From CANLBN01 sp050298695 (lineage in GTDB: Bacteria > Pseudomonadota > Gammaproteobacteria > Pseudomonadales > Cellvibrionaceae), in assembly GCA_050298695.1 (NCBI GenBank), contig JBNKUQ010000129.1, forward strand, positions 1-5,986: 5,986 bases of DNA, written 5' to 3'. Each line of letters starts with the position of its first letter. Position 1 is the first letter of the stretch. Below the pieces are notes generated by a model, which had not been told where the DNA came from, did not search any database, and saw nothing but the letters and a program-made list of their open reading frames with translations. This document shows, piece after piece, positions 1-4,213 of the stretch. The translations under genes were made by a program, and so were the position numbers.

Positions 1-2
1 CG

Positions 3-1835
3 CGCGGTGTGTTTACCCGCAACACCAATGACGACCTCACCCGCCAAATTCTCTCGGGCATTGCGGGTGATATCAGCCAGCACCACAAAGCCATTAACCT
101 CAAACGCTACCATTACAGCAAGAGCAATCAGCTCACGCGTATTGACGATAGCTTTAAAGGCAGCACCCAGTACCAATACGACCCACTCGACCGCCTCACC
201 CAGGTTGAAGGCCCCGTACCCGAACACATTATTCACGATCCCGCTAACAATGTCCTGGCCCTTAGCAGCGACAAAGCACAGGCGCAACAACACGCCCAGA
301 AAAGCCGTATTGAAGGCAACCGCCTGCAAGCGTCCGGCAACACCTCCTTTCGTTACGATGCCCATGGCCGACGCATAGCGCAAGTGAACGGTGAAGATAA
401 AGTCGAATACAAATACAACGCGCAACACCAACTCATCGCCATCAAAAATAGCCAGGGCTTAACCCTGTTTCAGTACGATGCCCTCGGCAGGCGCATTGCC
501 AAACAGCACAAAGATACCCAAGGTAAACTCACCAGCACCCGCTACCTGTGGCAAGGTGACAACCTCTTACAAGAAAGCACACACGATAAAAGCGCAAAGG
601 GAGCGCCTCCTATTAGCCAAACCTACTTGTTTGAACCCAATAGCCACAAGCCCTTGGCCTTAGTGAAAGAAGAGCAACTCTATCGCTACCACCTCGATCA
701 TTTAGGCACCCCAGAAGCCCTATCGAATGATGACGGCAAAGCCGTGTGGTACGTCACGCTAAGTAGCTATGGCAACCTAGCCATCGACCTCACCCAACAC
801 ATCCCTAAAGAACAGCAAGCGGATATTCATCAGCCTCTGCGATTTCAGGGGCAATACGCCGACGTAGAAACCGGCTTGCATTACAATCGTCACCGGTACT
901 ATGATCCCGACTCAGCGAGTTTTATTACACAGGACCCGATTAAATTAGCGGGGGGTGTTAATAATTACCAATATGTGCCGAACCCGATTAGTTGGGTGGA
1001 TCCTCTCGGACTGAAATGTAAAGAGTGGTGGCAAACGCCCTTCACCGCTTTAGGCAATACGCCCGTTAATCCTGAGACGGACATACTGCCAACCGTTGGT
1101 ACGTTCGATACTGGCTTTGCACCGCTCAATTATGTGGCAGCCATGGCGGGATCGGTTTATAACGTGGCTGCGGTGGGTGTCAATGGATTAATGAATGGGC
1201 TAAGCTTACCCATGCAAGGCTATGCGGCAGTCACGGATCAAACGCTTGTAGAAGCAGAAAATCAGTTATTAGCAACTACGGCCAGTACTGGGCCAGCCGC
1301 CCCTCTGCTAATGACGGGGGCTAAAATCGTTTCTGCTCCAGCGCAGTTGTCGAGAGGGGTTAGAAGCCTTTCAAAAGCGCCTAACCTGAGAGCCAATCAT
1401 GCTCAAGGTGAATCTATTGATCCAGACAAATACACGCATAGCGCGCCGTATTCAGGCAATGTTATGGATGACAATTTTGTTGGGTCTGTATTCCCCAAAA
1501 ACGAAAGACTAAAAATAATCAATCAGCGGTTAAATGATGCACCAGCGGTTTCGTCTGCTGACGAGGGAATGAGTTTATTGCACCGTACATTTGATGATGT
1601 TGAGGATGCATTTAGTAGCTCTCCCAAAGTAGAGAACCCTGGTTTGAAATATGAAGGGAGAATGTATGCGCCAAGAGCTGACTATACGACTCGGCTGCCT
1701 GACGGAGGTTTAGAGGCAATTACAAAGGGTAACGTCGTAAGAATATCACCGACTGGTGATATTGAATTTTTCCTAAAGAATGCAGATGGTTCTACCGGCA
1801 AAAGAGTCTTTTATAAGCAGGGGGCAGGGCGATGA
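3..1835 (+). CDS. Rhs polymorphic toxin, C-terminal part (5' end outside window)
   Basis: This is the C-terminal part of an Rhs-family protein. The frame is open from the first complete codon, so the GTG at 9 is internal. Residues below count from that GTG. YD-type repeats lie near 54-68, 114-126 and 154-166. The conserved Rhs closing block follows (YRYHLDHLGTPEAL, then LRFQGQYADVETGLHYN), then DPIK at 309 and DPLG at 331, spaced like the DPxG-18-DPxG aspartyl-protease motif that releases tips in Rhs proteins. Residues 336-444 are a variable pre-toxin region with two hydrophobic stretches (about 370-400 and 428-442). A linker, 445-457, joins tip 1 (458-608). Such proteins form a cocoon-like shell and are usually delivered to neighbouring cells by a type VI system or similar. 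The carrier domain is not in view. I do not recognise the activity of tip 1. The stop overlaps the next start (ATGA), which implies coupled expression with the immunity gene. Confidence 0.93.
   Translation, partial: RGVFTRNTNDDLTRQILSGIAGDISQHHKAINLKRYHYSKSNQLTRIDDSFKGSTQYQYDPLDRLTQVEGPVPEHIIHDPANNVLALSSDKAQAQQHAQKSRIEGNRLQASGNTSFRYDAHGRRIAQVNGEDKVEYKYNAQHQLIAIKNSQGLTLFQYDALGRRIAKQHKDTQGKLTSTRYLWQGDNLLQESTHDKSAKGAPPISQTYLFEPNSHKPLALVKEEQLYRYHLDHLGTPEALSNDDGKAVWYVTLSSYGNLAIDLTQHIPKEQQADIHQPLRFQGQYADVETGLHYNRHRYYDPDSASFITQDPIKLAGGVNNYQYVPNPISWVDPLGLKCKEWWQTPFTALGNTPVNPETDILPTVGTFDTGFAPLNYVAAMAGSVYNVAAVGVNGLMNGLSLPMQGYAAVTDQTLVEAENQLLATTASTGPAAPLLMTGAKIVSAPAQLSRGVRSLSKAPNLRANHAQGESIDPDKYTHSAPYSGNVMDDNFVGSVFPKNERLKIINQRLNDAPAVSSADEGMSLLHRTFDDVEDAFSSSPKVENPGLKYEGRMYAPRADYTTRLPDGGLEAITKGNVVRISPTGDIEFFLKNADGSTGKRVFYKQGAGR
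1340..1378 (+). repeat. Linker direct repeat, copy 1 (core-to-tip junction)
   Basis: This 39-bp stretch encodes AQLSRGVRSLSKA just before toxin tip 1. It recurs at 3098-3136 with a single difference (A at 1372 against T at 3131, synonymous). Sequence on either side of the two copies is unrelated. It is the only clear homology between the active Rhs gene and the orphan tip, so it marks the module boundary and a possible recombination site. Confidence 0.9.
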
Positions 1836-2095
1836 TTTCTGAAAAAGAGATAGCTGAAAAACTGATGGCTAGATTTTCAGACTGGAATATTAATACTCGA
1901 CAGTCCGGCGTTGCTTTTTGGGTAAACTTGAATGACGGAAGCTCAAATTATTTTGAGCTTCAAGTCACACCAGATCAAGGGGTGGGAGTTTCTGTTATTG
2001 AAAGTGATGCTTCTGATATGGCAGGTCATGATGAGGTATTTGATAGCTTTGATAGCGCGGTTGATTATTTGGAACAAGTTATTTTGAGCAAGTAA
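1832..2095 (+). CDS. Putative immunity protein for Rhs tip 1
   Basis: This gene codes a small acidic protein of 87 aa with no signal peptide or membrane segment. Its ATG overlaps the Rhs stop codon in an ATGA arrangement, and an AGGGGG box (1819-1824) sits 7 nt upstream. That is the standard position of an Rhs immunity gene, which makes a cytoplasmic protein that binds and neutralises the tip of its own Rhs protein. The sequence suggests an N-terminal helix (EKEIAEKLMARF), a central strand-rich part (VAFWVNLNDG, YFELQVTP, GVGVSVI) and a C-terminal amphipathic helix (FDSAVDYLEQVIL), a compact alpha-beta fold. I cannot assign it to a named immunity family. The role is inferred from position and size. 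It is more AT-rich than the Rhs core. Confidence 0.8.
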   Translation: MISEKEIAEKLMARFSDWNINTRQSGVAFWVNLNDGSSNYFELQVTPDQGVGVSVIESDASDMAGHDEVFDSFDSAVDYLEQVILSK

Positions 2096-2146
2096 GTTGT
2101 TCCAAACAAAATTTCTGATTTAGAGACCGTTTCCGTTTATAGAAAA

Positions 2147-2506
2147 ATGTCCACTGCTGAGGCGAATGTAACTTTAGATACCATGAAGCTTCAGCCTCCA
2201 CTCAAGGGCACCGATTCAAGTAAATACTTGTCGGAGTCATTGTCGAAAGTTGAAGCTTTCCAGAACAAAATCGTTAAGCAAGGAACTAGTGAAGACATTA
2301 TAGAGTTCGTCTTGGATAAACAAGGCTATGATAACTTAATGATTAACGCGGTTCCTCAAGCTGGCTCTAAAGGGGTGAATGCGGTTAAGTTTCACTATGA
2401 AGGTTTATCTCGTTCCCACTCTCCAGAGTGGGAATGCATATCGATCAGTACGGTTAAAGCAATTGTAAATAAACGAGATAAACGTAAACGGAAAAGATTT
2501 ATTTAA
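2147..2506 (+). pseudogene. Displaced Rhs toxin-tip remnant, ADP-ribosyltransferase-like
   Basis: This 119-codon frame looks like an orphan Rhs/Cdi tip, not a whole gene. The same frame is open back to the immunity stop at 2095, and the codons before the ATG give SVYR, so YRKMSTAEA straddles the apparent start. A YR-x-MS-x-EA opening followed by KYLSES and later IIEFVLDKQGY and GVNAVKFHYEG recalls tips of the ADP-ribosyltransferase type (conserved R, then S, then E). That likeness is from memory and not tested. No Shine-Dalgarno precedes the ATG, no Rhs core or linker precedes the fragment, and after FHYEGL the frame runs into the 36-bp palindrome (SRSHSPEWECI) and ends in a basic tail (NKRDKRKRKRF). 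No immunity gene follows directly. Most likely a decayed, untranslated tip left by an earlier exchange. Confidence 0.6.
2406..2441 (+). repeat. 36-bp palindromic repeat, copy 1
   Basis: This copy is identical over 36 bp to 4140-4175. It contains a perfect 10-bp inverted repeat, TTCCCACTCT (2413-2422) and AGAGTGGGAA (2425-2434), separated by CC and followed by TGCATAT. The CGTTCCCAC...GTGGGAATGC pattern resembles a short palindromic repeat scattered between genes in many proteobacteria, of the kind linked to REP-associated transposases. It interrupts or ends the tip-remnant frame. Confidence 0.9.
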
Positions 2507-2524
2507 TTGACCTTTAAAAAATTA

Positions 2525-2549
2525 AAGCGCAGCTAATTTGCTAGCGCTT
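2525..2549 (-). terminator. Possible hairpin terminator (minus strand)
   Basis: AAGCGCAGC (2525-2533) pairs with GCTAGCGCTT (2540-2549) apart from one bulged A, around the loop TAATTT. Read on the minus strand the stem is followed by TTAATTTTTT, as in an intrinsic terminator. On the plus strand no T-run follows. It would end leftward transcripts coming from the minus-strand fragment near 3000. This rests only on shape, and the stem is weak. Confidence 0.25.
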
Positions 2550-2624
2550 CGCGCCCCCTGCCCAGTGGAGGCCTTGCCAGAGGGATTCTGGCTCCAACTT
2601 TTTTACACCGACATAAACGGAACC

Positions 2625-2630
2625 AAGGAG
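2625..2630 (+). promoter_or_regulatory. Ribosome binding site fixing the start of the 72-aa gene
   Basis: AAGGAG lies 6 nt before the ATG at 2637. The frame is open further upstream (an alternative start exists at 2538), but those extra residues have no comparable site, so 2637 is the supported start. Confidence 0.8.
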
Positions 2631-2636
2631 ACAAAC

Positions 2637-2855
2637 ATGTCAACCACACTTAACTACTCCCCTCGTCTTACCAAAGCCGAAACCAAAATCCTTAACACCC
2701 TCGCCAAGCATGACGGTTGTGCGCAAGCGGGTGTACTCGTTAAAGCCTTGGGCAAACGCTACGATGCCTTTATGCTGCAAAAACTACTGACGCCGCTATG
2801 TAACCGTGGTCTAGTGATTCGACATGGTATCACTGTCTGTCTAACGGCCGCCTAA
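2637..2855 (+). CDS. Small protein, possible winged-helix fold
   Basis: The gene codes 72 aa from an ATG with a near-ideal ribosome binding site. I do not recognise a family. The pattern TKAETKILNTLAKHDGCAQAG, then VLVKALGKRYDAFMLQKLLTPL, then NRGLVIRHG looks like three helices followed by a short strand pair, as in small winged helix-turn-helix proteins. If that is right it would bind DNA or act as an adaptor. It has no membrane segment or signal peptide. It lies between the tip remnant and the orphan tip, is more GC-rich than both, and its stop is directly followed by the stop of the minus-strand fragment, so the two are convergent. Its composition is closer to the Rhs core than to the AT-rich tips, suggesting the insert has a different origin. 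It could also be a regulatory or mobile-element accessory gene. I see no clear promoter. Confidence 0.65.
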   Translation: MSTTLNYSPRLTKAETKILNTLAKHDGCAQAGVLVKALGKRYDAFMLQKLLTPLCNRGLVIRHGITVCLTAA

Positions 2856-3095
2856 TCAAAAATACTCGGCTATACGATCAATAAAACTAGGTTCTTGCTG
2901 ATTGGCTTCCAGCGCCTTTGCCTTAGTGGGTGGCTTCGGTTCGGGGGGCTGATCCTCATCATTAGCCGCCTGTAGATCGCCGTTAATCGTGGCAAGTTGG
3001 CCGTTAACGGGGTCAATCCCCAAGGGCTCGATGGATAAAATAAACCGCCGTTGGGCCTCGGTGTGTTCGGGTAATTGCAAGGTGATAGCAGAGCC
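2856..3095 (-). pseudogene. C-terminal fragment of an unknown gene, cut at the linker junction
   Basis: A minus-strand frame of about 80 codons runs from a stop that overlaps the linker repeat boundary (TAA, complement of 3096-3098) to TGA at 2856-2858. The peptide starts GSAITLQLPEHTEAQRRF, continues IEPLGIDPVNGQLATINGDL, then has an acidic, proline-rich stretch (DEDQPPEPKPP) and ends PSFIDRIAEYF. The only start codon near the beginning is TTG at 3080, with no convincing ribosome binding site. The residues before it read smoothly in frame. I infer that this is the tail of a longer leftward gene whose front was removed when the Rhs linker was joined at 3098. I do not recognise the protein. 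A short independent gene starting at TTG 3080 is possible but less likely. Confidence 0.5.
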
Positions 3096-3097
3096 TT

Positions 3098-3136
3098 AGC
3101 GCAGTTGTCGAGAGGGGTTAGAAGCCTTTCTAAAGC
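3098..3136 (+). repeat. Linker direct repeat, copy 2 (orphan tip junction)
   Basis: This is the second copy of the Rhs linker DNA, 38/39 identical to 1340-1378 and in the same reading frame relative to the tip that follows. It starts exactly where the minus-strand fragment ends. The distance between copies is 1,758 bp, a multiple of three. Confidence 0.9.
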
Positions 3137-3644
3137 CAGCCAACCGCTAATGTTAGAACACAAAGCCGACCCTAGTGCCTTGGTAAATGAAACTCGTGCT
3201 TCTGTCGTTGTGGATGAACAAAGCTACGTTAAATATTATGTGAAAAAAGACGAGAATAATCAGCCAATTTTTGATAATCAAGGGAATTACATCATTGACC
3301 CCGAAGCAGGGATTCCTAAAGGTAAATATATTACTTTTACAGAAGATATTGAGGGTTTAAACAATAGCCAAGTTAAGAAAAAACTGACTATTGAAAGCAT
3401 TCCAGGACATAAGGGTTACGAACAATACGACGGCGATAATATTCGTATTGATTTTGATATTGATAACCCCGATGAAGTATTAGATGTTCCTGGAAAATCT
3501 GATTTTTTAAATGATATTGGTGGACCAAGAGCATTAGGTGGAGCTAGACAAAGAGTGCCTAACCAAGAAATTCCAATAGGAAATAAAAATCCTTCCGCAA
3601 CGAAATTAACTTCGCCTATTCCAAATAGGCCGAAAGGAGATTAA
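3099..3644 (+). CDS. Orphan Rhs toxin tip 2 (displaced, no core)
   Basis: The frame carries the Rhs linker AQLSRGVRSLSKA followed by about 168 residues unrelated to tip 1, so it is a displaced C-terminal toxin module. The frame is open from TTG at 3075, but neither that codon nor the in-frame ATG at 3150 has a ribosome binding site, so it is probably not made unless recombined onto an Rhs core. Visible blocks are ASVVVDEQSYVKYYVKK, then KGKYITFTEDIEGLNNSQVKKK, then SIPGHKGYEQYDGDNIRIDFDI, then GGPRALGGARQRVPNQEIPI, with a low-complexity polar end. The GKYITFTED and GGARQ blocks faintly recall some ADP-ribosyltransferase-like tips, but I cannot assign an activity. The module is AT-rich. It is followed after 3 nt by its putative immunity gene. 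It appears intact to its stop. Confidence 0.75.
   Translation, partial: AQLSRGVRSLSKASQPLMLEHKADPSALVNETRASVVVDEQSYVKYYVKKDENNQPIFDNQGNYIIDPEAGIPKGKYITFTEDIEGLNNSQVKKKLTIESIPGHKGYEQYDGDNIRIDFDIDNPDEVLDVPGKSDFLNDIGGPRALGGARQRVPNQEIPIGNKNPSATKLTSPIPNRPKGD
3634..3639 (+). promoter_or_regulatory. Ribosome binding site for GTG-start immunity gene 2
   Basis: AAGGAG lies within the end of the tip 2 frame, 8 nt before the GTG at 3648, and supports that unusual start codon. It also lets the immunity gene be translated even if the tip is not. Confidence 0.75.
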
Positions 3645-3647
3645 TAA

Positions 3648-4064
3648 GTGAATGACATCAGCGTGGCTGCAGAAAAATTAGTGCAACTTATCAGACGGCA
3701 TTTTGATGAAGGTTATGTCGCTCCTTGGGGCATGCAAGAATATGATTATTATGAGAGCAAATATTTAGATCCACTTGAAAAAAGTGAGCAAGTAGAAGTT
3801 TTCAAATCAGCCTACTCAACAATCACTCCAGAAGAAATAAAATCTTTTTTTTATCTTGCTTCTGTTTATGCAGTTCCCCTTCATAACGAATACTTTGAAA
3901 TTTTCAAAAATGAAAAAGATGAAAGCAAAAAAAAGGCTTTTTTTATCAAAATGAAATATTACATTGACGATAGGTGGAGTGAAAAAAGAAAAAATGAATT
4001 AACCCAAGAAGAAAAAGACTTACTTGCTTTTTATTCTGAGAAATATGGGTTAAAGGAAACCTAA
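3648..4064 (+). CDS. Putative immunity protein for orphan tip 2
   Basis: The gene codes 138 aa from GTG, 3 nt after the tip 2 stop, with a good ribosome binding site. Position directly behind an Rhs tip is the main evidence for an immunity role, namely neutralising tip 2 in the cytoplasm. The protein is charged and looks mostly helical (VAAEKLVQLIRRHFDEG, SEQVEVFKSAYSTITPEEIKSFFYLASVYAV, KKKAFFIKMKYYIDDRW, TQEEKDLLAFYSEKYG). There is no signal peptide and no convincing membrane span. I do not recognise the family. It is very AT-rich and contains 7-8 base A and T runs (3845-3852, 3927-3934, 3938-3944). Keeping such a gene intact beside a silent tip would protect the cell against relatives that deploy tip 2, or prepare it for a switch. 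No promoter is obvious. Confidence 0.72.
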   Translation: MNDISVAAEKLVQLIRRHFDEGYVAPWGMQEYDYYESKYLDPLEKSEQVEVFKSAYSTITPEEIKSFFYLASVYAVPLHNEYFEIFKNEKDESKKKAFFIKMKYYIDDRWSEKRKNELTQEEKDLLAFYSEKYGLKET

Positions 4065-4068
4065 TCCC

Positions 4069-4095
4069 GTTGGACTGAGAGCAGCGAAGCCCAAC
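4069..4095 (+). repeat. GTTGG...CCCAAC palindromic repeat remnant
   Basis: GTTGGACT (4069-4076) and AGCCCAAC (4088-4095) form an 8-bp inverted repeat with one mismatch around GAGAGCAGCGA. It resembles the common proteobacterial intergenic repeat GTTGGGCT...AGCGAAGCCCAAC, here with two apparent changes from the form I remember. It begins 4 nt after the stop of immunity gene 2. Confidence 0.55.
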
Positions 4096-4139
4096 AAACA
4101 TTGCCCGATACAGGAAACAAATTTATTTAATACCGTTTA

Positions 4140-4175
4140 TATCTCGTTCCCACTCTCCAGAGTGGGAATGCATAT
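4140..4175 (+). repeat. 36-bp palindromic repeat, copy 2
   Basis: This is an exact copy of 2406-2441 in the same orientation, with the 10-bp arms at 4147-4156 and 4159-4168. It stands between the orphan immunity gene and the Rhs core scrap. The hairpin may also sit in the 3' end of the receptor transcript from the other strand, but it has no T-run there. Confidence 0.9.
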
Positions 4176-4202
4176 ATGGAAACCTAGCCATCGATCTCAC
4201 CC
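4175..4202 (+). pseudogene. Rhs core scrap (YGNLAIDLT)
   Basis: These 28 bp match 768-795 of the Rhs core at 26 of 28 positions. Translated in the matching frame both give YGNLAIDLT, and both differences (GGC to GGA, GAC to GAT) are silent. Similarity stops abruptly on both sides: the 36-bp palindrome on the left and unrelated sequence 11 nt before the end of the receptor gene on the right. It is a leftover of a second, diverged Rhs core. Confidence 0.75.
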
Positions 4203-4213
4203 TACCTGTGCAA

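Noticed and set aside
2507..2540. Promoter for the 72-aa gene (TTGACC at 2507)
   Set aside because: No acceptable -10 element lies 16-18 nt downstream; the nearest AT-rich hexamer is too far and lies in the hairpin loop.
2538..2636. N-terminal extension of the 72-aa gene back to 2538
   Set aside because: No ribosome binding site supports the upstream start, whereas AAGGAG sits 6 nt before the ATG at 2637. The extension also includes one arm of the hairpin at 2525-2549.
2870..3163. A second minus-strand frame of 97 codons
   Set aside because: It runs across the linker boundary and part of tip 2 in antisense and has composition typical of a shadow frame; the other minus frame, to 2856, is better supported.
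3845..3944. Phase-variable homopolymer tracts in immunity gene 2
   Set aside because: Runs of 8 T, 8 A and 7 T exist, but they are short and usual for such AT-rich coding DNA; nothing else points to phase variation.
2406..4175. CRISPR array
   Set aside because: Only two copies of the repeat occur and they are 1,734 bp apart with genes between them.
4140..4213. Intrinsic terminator of the receptor gene at the palindrome
   Set aside because: On the minus strand the hairpin is followed by CGAGATATAAA with no T-run, so termination cannot be supported from shape alone.
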